From positions 1 through 64,000 of the forward strand of contig JAHFDN010000001.1 of assembly GCA_023248995.1 (NCBI GenBank): a DNA stretch of 64,000 nt, written 5' to 3'. Made by a program: the position numbers and the translations under genes. The stretch's first letter is position 1, and the number at the start of each line of letters is the position of its first letter. The notes below the pieces were generated by a model, which worked only from the letters and a program-made list of their open reading frames with translations, ran no database searches and was not told the DNA's origin. The stretch comes from Candidatus Rokuibacteriota bacterium (GTDB taxonomy: Bacteria > Methylomirabilota > Methylomirabilia > Rokubacteriales > CSP1-6). Shown here one piece after another: positions 53,024 through 62,527 of the stretch.

Positions 53024-56000
53024 GTGACCGACGCGCCGCACGCCAAGCCGCTGACCCCGGACGGGCTCCCCCCCGCCCAGGGGCTCTACGACCCGGCCCA
53101 CGAGCACGACGCCTGCGGCGTCGGGTTCGTCGTGGACATGAAGGGGCGTCAGTCGCACGGCATCGTCCTACGGGCCCTGACCGTCCTCAAGAACCTGCTC
53201 CACCGTGGGGCCTGCGGGTGCGAGGTCAACACGGGGGACGGGGCCGGGATTCTCATCCAGATGCCGCACGCCTTTCTGGCCCGCGAGTGCCTGACGCTGG
53301 GGATCGTCCTGCCGGCCTCCAGGTGGTACGGCGCCGGGCTCGTCTTCCTGCCCACCGACCCCGGCCAGGCCAGGCGCTGCCAGCAGGTCTTCGAGGAGAT
53401 CGTCCGGGAGGAAGGGCAGACGATGCTGGGCTGGCGGGACGTGCCGACCGACGACTCGCCCGTCGGGCCGAGCGCCAGGGCCGTGGAACCCGTCATCAAA
53501 CAGGTGTTCATCGCGCGCGATCCTGCGATTCGAGACGACCGGCAGTTCGAGCGTGTCCTCTACATCGTCCGCAAGCGGGTCGAGCACGCCATCTACGGGT
53601 CGGAGATGGCGGCGCGGAAGCTCTTCTACCTGCCGAGCCTCTCCTCCAACACGCTCATCTACAAGGGGATGCTCTCGGCAGACCAGATCGAGACCATGTT
53701 CCCCGACCTGACGGATCCGGCGATCGAGTCGGCGCTCGCCCTGGTCCACCAGCGCTTCTCCACCAACACCTTCCCCTCCTGGCCTCTGGCTCATCCCTAC
53801 CGGTATCTGGCTCATAACGGAGAAATCAACACCCTGCGCGGAAACATCAATTGGATGCGCGCCCGGGAGGCCCTTTGCGAGTCGCCCCTCCTGCCCGACC
53901 TGAAGAAGATCCTCCCCATCGTGCTCGAAGGCGGGAGCGATTCGGCGATCTTCGACAACGTGCTGGAGTTTTTGGTCATGACCGGGCGGCCCCTGCCGCA
54001 CGCCGTGCTCATGATGATCCCGGAGGCGTGGAGCGGCCACGAGTTCATGGACGAGGACCTGAAGGCCTTCTACGAGTACCACGGCTGCCTGATGGAGCCC
54101 TGGGACGGGCCCGCGTCCATCGCCTTCACCGACGGCACCGTCATCGGGGCGGTCCTGGACCGGAACGGGCTCCGTCCCTCGCGCTACTACGTCACGAAGG
54201 ACGGACTGGTCGTCATGGCGTCGGAGGTGGGGGTGCTGGACATCCCGCCCGACAACGTCCTCATGAAGGAGCGGCTGCACCCCGGCCGGATCTTCCTGGT
54301 GGATACCTCCCAGGGCCGGATCATTGACGACGCCGAGCTGAAGCGGGCCTTCGCCACCGAGCATCCCTACCGGGAGTGGCTCGGGCGGCACCTGGTCCCG
54401 CTCCAGAATCTCCCCGCACCACCCCACGTCCACGAGCCGGATCACGAGACGGTGCTCCAGCGGCAGCAGGCCTTCGGCTACACCCACGAGGACCTCCGCA
54501 TCCTGATGGGGCCCATGGCGAAGAACGGGGAAGAGCCGGTGGGCTCCATGGGGACCGACACCTCGCTGGCCGTCCTGTCGAACCGCCCGCGTCTGCTCTA
54601 CGACTACTTCAAGCAGCTCTTCGCCCAGGTGACCAACCCGCCCCTGGACGCGATCCGCGAGGAGCTGGTGACCCAGATGTCCACGACGATCGGGCCCGAG
54701 CGTAACTTATTGATGCCCGAGCCGGAGAGCTGCCGCCAGATCAAGCTCAGGACCCCGATCCTGGACAACGAGGAGTTGGCCCGGGTCCGGTACGTGGATC
54801 GGCCCGGGTTCAGATCCATGACGCTGCCGATGCTCTTCCCGGTCGGCAAAGGGGGCCCGGGGCTCGAGAGCGCCCTGGAGGAGCTCTGCCTCAAGGCGAG
54901 CCAGGCCATCGCCCTCGGGTATACCTTCATCATCCTCTCCGATCGGGGCGTGGATAAGGACCTGGCGCCGATCCCGGCGCTCCTGGCGACGGCCGGCGTC
55001 CACCACCACCTGGTCCGCGAGGGGACCCGAACGCGCGTGGGGCTCGTGATCGAGAGCGGGGAGCCGCGCGAGGTGCATCACGCGGCGCTCCTCCTGGGCT
55101 ACGGCGCGGGAGCCATCAATCCCTACCTGGCCTTCGAGAGCCTGGACGACATGATCCGCCAGGAGCTCCTGCCCGGGCTCGACCACGTGAAGGCGGTGAA
55201 GAGCTACATCAAGGCCCTGAACAAGGGAGTGTTGAAGGTCATCTCCAAGATGGGGATCTCCACCATCCAGTCCTACCGGGGCGCCCAGATCTTCGAGGCC
55301 ATGGGCCTCGACAAGGAGTTCGTGGACCGGTTCTTCACCTGGACCGCCTCCCGCATCGGCGGCGTCGGGCTCGACGTGATCGCCGAGGAAGCGCGCCTCC
55401 GCCACCGGCACGCCTTTCCGGAGCGGCCTGTGGGGAAGCCTGACCTCGACTGGGGGGGCGAATACCAGTGGCGGCGCGACGGGGAATACCATCTCTTCAA
55501 CCCCGACACGGTCTTCAAGCTCCAGCACGCCACCCAGAGCGGCCGGTACAAGATCTTCAAGGAATACACCCAGCTGGTGGACAACCAGAACCAGCACCTC
55601 TGCACGCTCAGGGGGCTCTTCGACTTCAAGGTGGCCGAGACGCGCATCCCCATCGAGGAGATCGAGCCGGTCGAGTCCATCCTCAAGCGGTTCGCCACGG
55701 GCGCCATGTCCTACGGCTCGATCAGCCAGGAGGCCCACGAGACGCTGGCCATCGCGATGAACCGGATGGGCGCCCGGTCGAACACGGGCGAGGGGGGGGA
55801 GGACCCGGCGCGCTACAAGCCTGATCCTAACGGCGACCTGCGGCGGAGCGCGGTCAAGCAGGTCGCCTCCGGCCGATTCGGCGTCACCAGCGAGTACCTG
55901 GTCAACTCGACCGATCTGCAGATCAAGATGGCCCAGGGCAGTAAGCCCGGCGAAGGCGGCCAGCTCCCCGGCCACAAGGTCTATCCCTGGATCGCGAGGG

Positions 56001-57613
56001 TCCGCTACTCCACCCCCGGGGTGGGGCTGATCTCTCCGCCCCCCCACCACGACATCTACTCGATCGAGGACATCAAGCAGCTCATCCACGATCTGAAGAA
56101 CAGTAATCCCAAGGCCCGTGTTCACGTGAAATTGGTCGCTGAGGTGGGGGTCGGGACGGTGGCGGCGGGAGTGGCCAAGGCGTTTTCGGACGTCGTGCTG
56201 ATCTCCGGCCACGACGGCGGCACCGGGGCCTCCCCGCTCAGCAGCATCAAGCACGCCGGTCTCCCCTGGGAACTGGGTCTCGCCGAGACCCAGCAGGTCC
56301 TCGTGCTGAACAAGCTCCGCGACCGGATCACCGTCCAGGTGGACGGGCAGATGAAGACCGGGCGCGACGTGGTCGTGGCGGCGCTCCTCGGCGCCGAGGA
56401 GTACGGCTTCTCCACGGCCCCGCTGGTCGTGATGGGCTGCGTCCTGATGCGCGTCTGCCACCTGAACACGTGCCCGGTGGGGATCGCGACCCAGGATCCC
56501 GAGCTCAGGAAGAAGTTCACGGGGAAGCCCGAGTTCGTCCAGAATTTCTTCCGGTTCCTCGCCGCGGAGGTCCGGGAGTACATGGCCCAGCTCGGCTTCA
56601 GGACCATGGACGAGATGATCGGGCGGGTGGACAAGCTCGACATGAAGAAGGCGCTGGATCACTGGAAGGCGCGCGGGCTCGACTACTCCTCGATCCTCTA
56701 CCAGCCGCAGGTCGGGCCCGACGTGGCGATCCGCAAGGTGCGCGAGCAGGATCACGGCCTGGACAAGGCGCTGGACAGGACCACGATCATCCCGCTCTGC
56801 CGGCCGGCCCTCGACCGGCGCGAGCCCGTGGATCTTCGCCTGCCGATCCGAAACGTCCACCGGACTGTCGGGACCCTCCTGGGCTACGAAGTCACCAGTC
56901 GTTACGGAAGCGAGGGGCTCCCCGACGACACGATCAGGATCCACTTCACGGGCTCGGCGGGCCAGAGCTTCGGGGCGTTCATCCCGCGGGGGATCACGCT
57001 CGTCCTGGAGGGTGACTCCAACGACTACCTCGGCAAGGGCCTGTCGGGTGGCAAGATGATCGTGTACCCGCCGCGGGAGTCTACCTTCGTTCCCGAGGAG
57101 AACATCCTGGTCGGCAATGTCGTGCTCTACGGAGCCACCAGCGGCGAGGCGTACTTCCGAGGCGTCGCGGGTGAGCGGTTCGCCGTCAGGAACAGCGGGG
57201 CGCGCACTGTCGTGGAGGGCATCGGCGACCACGGCTGCGAGTACATGACGGGAGGTCGCGTGGTCGTCATCGGCGGCACAGGACGCAACTTCGCGGCCGG
57301 CATGTCCGGCGGCGTCGCCTATGTTCTCGACGAGGTGGGCGACTTCAGGATCCGCTGCAACCTCGGCATGGTGGATGTCGAGCCCCTGGTTGCGGACGAA
57401 GATGTGCGCGAGGTGAGAGAGCTCCTCCGTCGCCACGCCCGCTACACCCAGAGCACGGTGGCAGAAGGAATCCTCGCCCGGTGGGGCAAGACGCAACCCA
57501 AGTTCGTGAAGGTCATGCCGCGCGATTACAAGCGGTCCCTCAATGCCATGAAGCGGGCCCAGGAGGAAGGAATCCCCTGGGAGAAGGCGGTGATGGAAGG
57601 GGCGCATGGGTAA
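53024..57613 (+). CDS. gltB: Glutamate synthase large subunit
   Basis: 1529 aa from the GTG at 53024, chosen for its GAGGAGG site 5 bp upstream; an in-frame ATG at 52955 lacks one. Makes glutamate from glutamine and 2-oxoglutarate. The class II amidotransferase domain starts at Cys31 ([13 protein letters not shown]), so the preceding residues are a cleaved propeptide. FMN/synthase domain: [60 protein letters not shown]. The 3Fe-4S ligands are in [20 protein letters not shown]. The GXGXG beta-helix domain closes the protein. Confidence 0.96.
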   Translation: MTDAPHAKPLTPDGLPPAQGLYDPAHEHDACGVGFVVDMKGRQSHGIVLRALTVLKNLLHRGACGCEVNTGDGAGILIQMPHAFLARECLTLGIVLPASRWYGAGLVFLPTDPGQARRCQQVFEEIVREEGQTMLGWRDVPTDDSPVGPSARAVEPVIKQVFIARDPAIRDDRQFERVLYIVRKRVEHAIYGSEMAARKLFYLPSLSSNTLIYKGMLSADQIETMFPDLTDPAIESALALVHQRFSTNTFPSWPLAHPYRYLAHNGEINTLRGNINWMRAREALCESPLLPDLKKILPIVLEGGSDSAIFDNVLEFLVMTGRPLPHAVLMMIPEAWSGHEFMDEDLKAFYEYHGCLMEPWDGPASIAFTDGTVIGAVLDRNGLRPSRYYVTKDGLVVMASEVGVLDIPPDNVLMKERLHPGRIFLVDTSQGRIIDDAELKRAFATEHPYREWLGRHLVPLQNLPAPPHVHEPDHETVLQRQQAFGYTHEDLRILMGPMAKNGEEPVGSMGTDTSLAVLSNRPRLLYDYFKQLFAQVTNPPLDAIREELVTQMSTTIGPERNLLMPEPESCRQIKLRTPILDNEELARVRYVDRPGFRSMTLPMLFPVGKGGPGLESALEELCLKASQAIALGYTFIILSDRGVDKDLAPIPALLATAGVHHHLVREGTRTRVGLVIESGEPREVHHAALLLGYGAGAINPYLAFESLDDMIRQELLPGLDHVKAVKSYIKALNKGVLKVISKMGISTIQSYRGAQIFEAMGLDKEFVDRFFTWTASRIGGVGLDVIAEEARLRHRHAFPERPVGKPDLDWGGEYQWRRDGEYHLFNPDTVFKLQHATQSGRYKIFKEYTQLVDNQNQHLCTLRGLFDFKVAETRIPIEEIEPVESILKRFATGAMSYGSISQEAHETLAIAMNRMGARSNTGEGGEDPARYKPDPNGDLRRSAVKQVASGRFGVTSEYLVNSTDLQIKMAQGSKPGEGGQLPGHKVYPWIARVRYSTPGVGLISPPPHHDIYSIEDIKQLIHDLKNSNPKARVHVKLVAEVGVGTVAAGVAKAFSDVVLISGHDGGTGASPLSSIKHAGLPWELGLAETQQVLVLNKLRDRITVQVDGQMKTGRDVVVAALLGAEEYGFSTAPLVVMGCVLMRVCHLNTCPVGIATQDPELRKKFTGKPEFVQNFFRFLAAEVREYMAQLGFRTMDEMIGRVDKLDMKKALDHWKARGLDYSSILYQPQVGPDVAIRKVREQDHGLDKALDRTTIIPLCRPALDRREPVDLRLPIRNVHRTVGTLLGYEVTSRYGSEGLPDDTIRIHFTGSAGQSFGAFIPRGITLVLEGDSNDYLGKGLSGGKMIVYPPRESTFVPEENILVGNVVLYGATSGEAYFRGVAGERFAVRNSGARTVVEGIGDHGCEYMTGGRVVVIGGTGRNFAAGMSGGVAYVLDEVGDFRIRCNLGMVDVEPLVADEDVREVRELLRRHARYTQSTVAEGILARWGKTQPKFVKVMPRDYKRSLNAMKRAQEEGIPWEKAVMEGAHG

Positions 57614-59051
57614 GCCCACCGGCTTCATGGAGTGGAAGCGCGACAAGCAGCCGTACCGCGCGGTGGCCGAGCGGGTCCGGGACTGGAAGCTGCAGATGCT
57701 TCCGTGGCCCGAGGACACGCTCCAGAAGCAGGGCGCGCGCTGCATGGACTGCGGCATCCCCTTCTGCCACGAGGGCTGCCCGCTCGGCAACCTGATTCCC
57801 GACTGGAACGACCTGGTCTACCGCGACAAGTGGCGGGAAGCGATCGACCGCCTCCACGCGACGAACAATTTCCCCGAATTCACCGGGACCCTCTGCCCGG
57901 CCCCGTGCGAGGGCTCCTGCGTCCTCGGCATCAACGACGACCCGGTGACGATCAGGGCGATCGAGCTGGCGACCATCGACCACGCCTTCGAGGCCGGATG
58001 GGTGAAGCCCGAGCCCCCGGTCGTGCGGACCGGCAAGAAGGTCGCGGTTGTCGGCTCAGGGCCCGCCGGGCTGGCCGCTGCCCAGCAGCTCAATCGCGCA
58101 GGGCACTGGGTGACGGTCTTCGAGCGGGACGACAGGATCGGCGGCCTCCTGCGCTACGGGATCCCCGAGTTCAAGATGGAGAAGCGGGTCCTTGACCGGC
58201 GCCTCCAGCTGATGGAGAAGGAGGGGGTGGACTTCCAGGTCAACGCCCACGTGGGAGTGACCGTGTCCGTCGAGGACCTGCGCCGGGAGTTCGACGCCAT
58301 TCTCCTTGCCGGTGGCGCGACGCTCCCGCGAGACCTCAAGGTGCCTGGGCGCGAGCTCGGCGGCATCCACTTCGCCATGGAGTACCTGACCCTCCAGAAC
58401 AGGCGCTGCGAGGGCGACCCGATCCCCGACGAGGGGTTCATCACCGCCGGCGGGAAGCGGGTCGTCATCATCGGGGGCGGCGACACGGGGGCCGACTGCC
58501 TGGGCACCGTCCATCGCCAGGGCGCCGCCTCGGTCCACCAGTTCGAGCTCCTTCCCCGCCCGCCCGACGAGCGTGCTCCCGACAACCCCTGGCCCCAATG
58601 GCCGGTCATCTTACGGACATCCGCGGCCCACGCGGAGGGAGGGATCCGTGAATACGCCGTCTCGACCACTCGCTTCTCGGGGGAGAACGGCCACGTGAAG
58701 AAGCTCCACGCTCACCGGGTCGAGATGGTGCGGGAGGGCGGGCGCCTCGACTTCAGGCCGATCCCCCACACCGAGTTCGAGCTGGAGGCCGAGTTGGTCC
58801 TTCTGGCCATGGGCTTTCTTGGCCCGGAGCGGGACGGCGCCTTGAGTCAGCTCGGCCTCAAGCTGACGGAGCGCGGCACCGTGTCGCGGGACGTGAACTG
58901 GATGACGAGCGTCCCCGGCGTGTTCGTCGCCGGGGACATGCAGCGCGGCCAATCCCTCATCGTCTGGGCCATCGCCGAGGGCCGGAGCGCCGCCCGGGGG
59001 GTGGATCTCTACCTCATGGGCCGCTCCGATCTCCCCGCCCCTCTTCCGTAG
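57606..59051 (+). CDS. gltD: Glutamate synthase small subunit
   Basis: 481 aa, overlapping gltB by 8 bp. Supplies electrons from NADPH to GltB. Fe-S ligands: [20 protein letters not shown] and [16 protein letters not shown] motif [25 protein letters not shown] motif [16 protein letters not shown], and C-terminal [20 protein letters not shown]. The last 25 codons ([20 protein letters not shown] onward) recur in altered form at 61079-61135 and 61641-61713, so this 3' end seems to have been a target or source of duplication. Confidence 0.95.
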   Translation: MGKPTGFMEWKRDKQPYRAVAERVRDWKLQMLPWPEDTLQKQGARCMDCGIPFCHEGCPLGNLIPDWNDLVYRDKWREAIDRLHATNNFPEFTGTLCPAPCEGSCVLGINDDPVTIRAIELATIDHAFEAGWVKPEPPVVRTGKKVAVVGSGPAGLAAAQQLNRAGHWVTVFERDDRIGGLLRYGIPEFKMEKRVLDRRLQLMEKEGVDFQVNAHVGVTVSVEDLRREFDAILLAGGATLPRDLKVPGRELGGIHFAMEYLTLQNRRCEGDPIPDEGFITAGGKRVVIIGGGDTGADCLGTVHRQGAASVHQFELLPRPPDERAPDNPWPQWPVILRTSAAHAEGGIREYAVSTTRFSGENGHVKKLHAHRVEMVREGGRLDFRPIPHTEFELEAELVLLAMGFLGPERDGALSQLGLKLTERGTVSRDVNWMTSVPGVFVAGDMQRGQSLIVWAIAEGRSAARGVDLYLMGRSDLPAPLP

Positions 59052-59055
59052 CCCC

Positions 59056-59544
59056 ATGCCCCTCAGCCGGCAGGAGCGCGAGCGCCTCATCCAGCAGTAC
59101 GCCGACGGCCCGTCCCGCCTGCGCGCGGCCTTCATGAGGATCGCCGAGGAGGCGCGGAAGTGGCGCCCGGCGCCGGGGGAGTGGTCGGCGCACGAGATCG
59201 TCTGCCACTGCGCCGATTCGGAAACGAACGCGGCGGCCCGGATCCGCTACGTCGTCGCCGAGAAGGATCCCCTGGTCCTGGGCTACGACGAGAACGCCTG
59301 GGTCCAGCGCTTCGACTACCACTCGCACCCGATCGAGGCGGCTCTCGCGACCGTGGACGCCGTTCGCGCCAACACCTCGGCGCTCATCCGGCGGCTTCCG
59401 GGCGAGGCCTGGGCGCGCGAGGGGCAACACACCGAGTCAGGCCGCTACACGGCGGAGGACTGGCTCAGGATCTATGCGGCCCACCTGGAGGAGCACGCCC
59501 GCCAGATCGAGAATAATCTCGCCGCCTGGCGGGCCCGCCAATAG
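59056..59544 (+). CDS. DinB-family protein
   Basis: 162 aa, 4 bp after gltD. Four-helix DinB/YfiT fold: PSRLRAAFMRIAEEARKWRP, EWSAHEIVCHCADSETNAAA, LATVDAVRANTSALIRRLPG and LRIYAAHLEEHARQIENNLA. Three histidines (in HEIVCH, and HLEEHA) fit the metal site of the family. DinB-like proteins are thiol-dependent S-transferases or of unknown role. It is the last gene before the accessory island. Confidence 0.85.
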   Translation: MPLSRQERERLIQQYADGPSRLRAAFMRIAEEARKWRPAPGEWSAHEIVCHCADSETNAAARIRYVVAEKDPLVLGYDENAWVQRFDYHSHPIEAALATVDAVRANTSALIRRLPGEAWAREGQHTESGRYTAEDWLRIYAAHLEEHARQIENNLAAWRARQ

Positions 59545-59645
59545 GTCACTCCGAGTATTACCCCCCCTGTGCGCTCCTCTTCCGATGTGGTCCCGGAGGG
59601 GCCCGAGGGATCGATCCCGTCCTTCGGGGGTCAGGTTCTTCTGTC

Positions 59646-59707
59646 GCCTAACGATAAAGCTCACCGGCGTGCCGCTTTTGCGCGTCCGGTGAAGCGAACG
59701 GTTAGCC
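59646..59707 (-). other. Putative integron attC recombination site
   Basis: 62 bp with the four-box attC layout. Outer boxes are GCCTAAC (59646-59652) and GTTAGCC (59701-59707). On the minus strand the first reads GTTAGGC, a perfect R' core (GTTRRRY). Inner boxes are GCTCACCGG (59659-59667) and CCGGTGAAGC (59686-59695), complementary except for one extra unpaired base, the extrahelical base that sets attC strand choice. The stop codon of the minus-strand gene (59704-59702) lies in the R'' box, as in gene cassettes. Confidence 0.6.
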
Positions 59708-60847
59708 AGCCCGGCGCAAGGATGTCGTTCCAATAGAACCATGCTCGGCGTCCCAAAGAAGGTCGGCTTCCGAGAAAGCCTGGCGAGCGTGACTGTATGC
59801 CACTACGCATACCGGCGGCCACTTCCACTGTTGATGCACCACACCCGCACGCTCCGTCGAGAATCTGATCGTACCGCGCGTACCCTCCAACTCCATGCGG
59901 CGCAACGCATCGCGGACGTTCGGCGGTTCCGTAGTCCCAGCGTCCTCGAAAGCGCGCGCGAGCACGAGCACACTATCGAACCCTTCGAAGGCGACGAATG
60001 TCGGTTCTCGGCCGTACTGCTTCTTGAAGTGCATTGATATGCGCTTTCCGTTGCCCGTGGGGCGGTCCGGTCGCGTGTACGAGAGGAAAGGGACCTGTAT
60101 GGCACCGGTACCAGCAATCTCCCACCAGTCCGGAAACACCGTGCGTCCCGCAGGATCTCCGAAAAAGCATGCAGGCGGGACAAGGCCATGGTTGTGCGCC
60201 TCGCCCACGACCGAACGCAGTGGTTCCGGGTAGGCCATGAGAAGGAGCAAGATGTCCGGGACCGCAGACTCCGATTGCTTCGCCTTGACTTGCCGGATCC
60301 AGGACGCTGCATCGGCCAGTCCTGGAGCAACTGAAAGCCGCGTAAAATGTACGCCTAAGTTTTGGAGCCGACCCTCTATTGCTCTTGAGCCGTTGTTCCA
60401 ATAACGATTATCTTCTTGAAGCGCGACGACATGCTGAAAACCCTGTGACGCTAAAAAGTCGGCGTAGATAGCCCAACCGTAGGATTGAGGTGGTGCAAGA
60501 CGAAACACGAAACCCAACCTGCGGGCTGTGATGTCATCCAGCGTCGCGGACGCGCATACGAAGGGGAGGCCGGAACGCTCCACTGGCTCTACGATGGCAT
60601 CAGCAACCACGCTGTGGAACTCGCCGGCCAAGGCGTGGACGCTTTCTCCAAGCAGCCTCTCGACAGCGGCCACACCTGCCTCCGGTCGGCCATGTGTGTC
60701 CTCAAATAAGAGAGTCAACTGCCTGCCCAGCACGCCACCCGAGCCATTAAGTTGCTGCACGGCGAGACTCATCCCGTCCTTGAGTTCGCGTCCTGCCCAA
60801 GGAATGCCCGGCAACGTCAGCGGGCCAAGACCGCCGATACGTATCAC
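59702..60847 (-). CDS. ABC-type substrate-binding-like protein without signal peptide (cassette gene)
   Basis: 381 aa, GTG start after a strong GGGGGAG site. Periplasmic-binding type I fold of the Leu/Ile/Val-binding group: GGLGPLTLPGIPWAGRELKD, LAVQQLNGSGGVLGRQLTLL, FVFRLAPPQSYGWAIYADFL, AFEGFDSVLVLARAFEDAG. It begins directly with the first beta strand and has no signal peptide or lipobox, so it is probably cytoplasmic, perhaps a ligand sensor like AmiC. Base composition looks less GC-rich than the flanks. It is bounded by the attC at its 3' end and a GTTAGCC core at 60894-60900 upstream. Confidence 0.82.
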   Translation of the reverse strand: MIRIGGLGPLTLPGIPWAGRELKDGMSLAVQQLNGSGGVLGRQLTLLFEDTHGRPEAGVAAVERLLGESVHALAGEFHSVVADAIVEPVERSGLPFVCASATLDDITARRLGFVFRLAPPQSYGWAIYADFLASQGFQHVVALQEDNRYWNNGSRAIEGRLQNLGVHFTRLSVAPGLADAASWIRQVKAKQSESAVPDILLLLMAYPEPLRSVVGEAHNHGLVPPACFFGDPAGRTVFPDWWEIAGTGAIQVPFLSYTRPDRPTGNGKRISMHFKKQYGREPTFVAFEGFDSVLVLARAFEDAGTTEPPNVRDALRRMELEGTRGTIRFSTERAGVVHQQWKWPPVCVVAYSHARQAFSEADLLWDAEHGSIGTTSLRRAG

Positions 60848-60893
60848 CTTCTCCCCCTTTACGTCGTTACCTCACACACCTCATTGTGGAGCT

Positions 60894-60900
60894 GGCTAAC
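60894..60900 (-). other. Possible upstream boundary of the integron cassette
   Basis: Minus-strand GTTAGCC, the same heptamer as in the attC at 59701-59707, 47 bp before the GTG start of the binding-protein gene. If both cores mark crossover points, the cassette is about 1.25 kb. No full attC could be folded here (only a GGCCAAC-like box at 60940-60946). The wider gap 60848-61158 otherwise holds only this core and the gltD-tail copy at 61079. Confidence 0.35.
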
Positions 60901-61066
60901 TAGAATTAGGTAGAAGCGTATATCACGGCAAACCTTGCAGTTGGCCGCAACCTATCGCGGAGACGCATCGCCAGGGTCTACCGCGTATCTCCAGGTTCTT
61001 CCGGGGAGTTGCCCTCCGGAGACCCAGGCGCTGCCATGTTATGCAGCATCGCGTTGCGGCCTATCC

Positions 61067-61085
61067 CGGCGTGCCTTCCGTGGCA
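61067..61085 (+). repeat. 19-bp direct repeat, copy 1
   Basis: CGGCGTGCCTTCCGTGGCA occurs here, directly joined to the extra gltD tail, and again at 62442-62460 inside the large inverted repeat. An exact 19-bp match 1.4 kb apart points to a shared mobile or duplicated element. Confidence 0.6.
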
Positions 61086-61135
61086 TCGACCTCTACCTCA
61101 TGGGCAAGTCCGACCTCCCCGCTCCCCTCCTCTAA
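61079..61135 (+). repeat. Extra copy of the gltD 3' end (copy 1)
   Basis: Encodes RGIDLYLMGKSDLPAPLL then stop, nearly the C terminus of GltD ([17 protein letters not shown]). Positions 61082-61122 are identical to 61663-61703 over 41 bp, and both differ from the local gltD in the same places (ATC-GAC, AAG for CGC). The two copies are therefore closer to each other than to the resident gene and may have come from another genome. Confidence 0.8.
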
Positions 61136-61158
61136 GGGGGCACGAGGCGCCCCTAACG

Positions 61159-61371
61159 CTATAGAAGGTCGCGAAACTTTTCGACGGTTAGGCCGGCGTC
61201 GCGCACGATGCCGCCCAGCGTGTAAGCGTTAACGGGATTGTGACGGGGAATGGTAAGAATGCGGACGCCGTCGGTCATAACGACGTGCTTACCTTCACGG
61301 ACAATGCGAAACCCGGCCTTCTCCAGCGCGCGCACGGCATCTCGGTGGTTGACGCCGGGGATCTTGGGCAC
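61159..61371 (-). CDS. hicA: HicA-type toxin
   Basis: 70 aa double-stranded-RNA-binding-fold mRNA interferase. GVNHRDAVRALEKAGFRIVR and EGKHVVMTDG hold the conserved Gly-x-His catalytic His, and the C-terminal half is TIPRHNPVNAYTLGGIVRDA. Normal length for HicA. It lies 2 bp after hicB; antitoxin-first order occurs in many HicBA loci. Flanked by the two extra gltD tails. Confidence 0.92.
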   Translation of the reverse strand: MPKIPGVNHRDAVRALEKAGFRIVREGKHVVMTDGVRILTIPRHNPVNAYTLGGIVRDAGLTVEKFRDLL

Positions 61372-61373
61372 GC

Positions 61374-61571
61374 CTATGAGGTGACTTCGACTTCGCGGAC
61401 GACCGCCCCTTTCAGGAGTCCTTCACGCGCGGCGAGGTACTCGCGAATCGCGTCTTTGATGTTCGCCAGCGCCTCCTGTTCGGTGGCACCCTGCGACCAG
61501 CACCCCGGCAGCCCCGGAACCGAAACACTATAGCCTTCGTCCCTCTTCAGCAACGCAATCTTGTATTTCAT
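61374..61571 (-). CDS. hicB: HicB-type antitoxin
   Basis: 65 aa, the short form of HicB with only the partial RNase H-like domain. YKIALLKRDEGYSVSVPGLP, GCWSQGATEQEALANIKDAI and REYLAAREGLL are typical. It should bind and neutralise HicA. No DNA-binding domain is attached, so autoregulation may be weak or need another factor. Confidence 0.92.
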   Translation of the reverse strand: MKYKIALLKRDEGYSVSVPGLPGCWSQGATEQEALANIKDAIREYLAAREGLLKGAVVREVEVTS

Positions 61572-61640
61572 GGCTCAAGTATATACCGGAGAGATGCTAC
61601 CGTCTAACAGGAATCGCCATGTCCCATTTCCGATACACCG

Positions 61641-61713
61641 GCCGAGGGGGAGCGCCGCCCGCGGCATCGACCTCTACCTCATGGGCAAGTCCGACCTCCC
61701 CGCCCCGCTTTGA
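61641..61713 (+). repeat. Extra copy of the gltD 3' end (copy 2)
   Basis: Longer than copy 1: it matches gltD from GCCGAGGG (in the EGRSAARG codons) to a TGA stop, with 2 bp missing after GCCGAGGG. It ends RGIDLYLMGKSDLPAPL. It overlaps, in antisense, the end of the ceramidase-like gene. Copies 1 and 2 are direct repeats that bracket hicBA at about 560 bp spacing. Confidence 0.82.
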
Positions 61714-62372
61714 CGCGGAGGGGGCCTCGACGCCCCCATCCGTACCTCCCCTGGAAAATTGATAATCACACTCCGCATTGCCAAGTAGACGACAACTCCG
61801 TTCAGGACGTGCCAGAGGAAGTGGGTGCCGATTAGCAAATAAGGGCATACAACTTTATCAACTGTGCGAAAAACGAGCGAGAGTGAAAATACCCCCGTTG
61901 TCGCGAGCAGCAGGAAATGACCTCTCTTTCGTTGCTGGAAATGGTACAGTCCCAGGCTGAGTAGCAAAAGGAATGAAGGAGAATAGATGAGTGAGCCGTT
62001 GAGGATGTTCGGGAATTGCCTCCCGAGATAGGCTGCAGCAGCGAAGCCGACTGTGCAAGCGGATGCAAGCTCGATGCGTATTCCCACAACTGTGCGCGTG
62101 TACAGCCACAGAAACCAGAGCTGAAACAGCAGAATGGGGAGCGCGTCTAGGACCCTCGCCCATCCCGTCGCGAACGTGTGGAATGCGATGCTCCCAACGC
62201 CGATGGTGACAAACAAGGCGATTAGCCCCGAGCTCCCCGCCGACAGAGCATTCGCACGTCGGGCCAGAGACCAGGCCGCCCAAGCAGCGATCAGAAAGGA
62301 CAGATTGGTGGACGCATTGACTGGTTCCGCAAATAAACCGGGACCCAAGCGTTCACAGTAGAGATCGATCAC
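61674..62372 (-). CDS. Ceramidase-family membrane protein
   Basis: 232 aa, about seven transmembrane helices. DLYCERLGPGLFAEPVNAST is the family opening. VGSIAFHTFATGWARVLDAL carries the His and Asp, and GTHFLWHVLNG the His-x3-His, which form the zinc site in alkaline ceramidases. It may hydrolyse an amide-linked lipid. The last 20 or so residues (ASRPPPRQSGAGRSDLPMR) are translated from the reverse of the gltD-tail copy, so the native C terminus was probably replaced there. Noticeably less GC-rich than the surroundings. Confidence 0.85.
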   Translation of the reverse strand: MIDLYCERLGPGLFAEPVNASTNLSFLIAAWAAWSLARRANALSAGSSGLIALFVTIGVGSIAFHTFATGWARVLDALPILLFQLWFLWLYTRTVVGIRIELASACTVGFAAAAYLGRQFPNILNGSLIYSPSFLLLLSLGLYHFQQRKRGHFLLLATTGVFSLSLVFRTVDKVVCPYLLIGTHFLWHVLNGVVVYLAMRSVIINFPGEVRMGASRPPPRQSGAGRSDLPMR

Positions 62373-62408
62373 GCGTTACCGCGCTGGTGGAGCGGCCTAA
62401 AGATCGCG

Positions 62409-62486
62409 CCTCAACGCTCCTCCGACACTAGGCTGACGCCACGGCGTGCCTTCCGTGGCAGCTCGCCTGGCGCTCAGGCGTTGAAG
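62409..62486. repeat. 78-bp two-tier inverted repeat, attC-like in shape
   Basis: Outer arms TCAACGC (62411-62417) / GCGTTGA (62478-62484) and inner arms GCCACGG (62438-62444) / CCGTGGC (62453-62459) nest around an 8-base loop. The layout of outer and inner boxes is that of an attC site, but the cores CCTCAAC and GTTGAAG fit the RYYYAAC/GTTRRRY rule imperfectly. It contains the second copy of the 19-bp repeat (62442-62460). It marks the right edge of the island. Confidence 0.5.
62442..62460 (+). repeat. 19-bp direct repeat, copy 2
   Basis: Exact copy of the word at 61067-61085, here placed in the centre of the 62409-62486 inverted repeat, covering its loop and the right inner arm. Confidence 0.6.
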
Positions 62487-62527
62487 ATCCGATCAGCCGG
62501 CCTCCGCACCCAGCCGGCCCCCGTCGG

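Noticed and set aside
54707-57790. Long open frame (about 1,000 codons) antisense to gltB
   Set aside because: It lies fully opposite a well-conserved gene, its translation is compositionally odd (His/Asp/Arg/Gly-rich) and shows no domain; such shadows are common in high-GC DNA.
61151-61193. CCCTAAC...GTTAGGC pair at the hicA end, resembling an attC site
   Set aside because: Only 43 bp long, one box lies inside the hicA coding sequence, and no proper inner boxes were found; likely chance.
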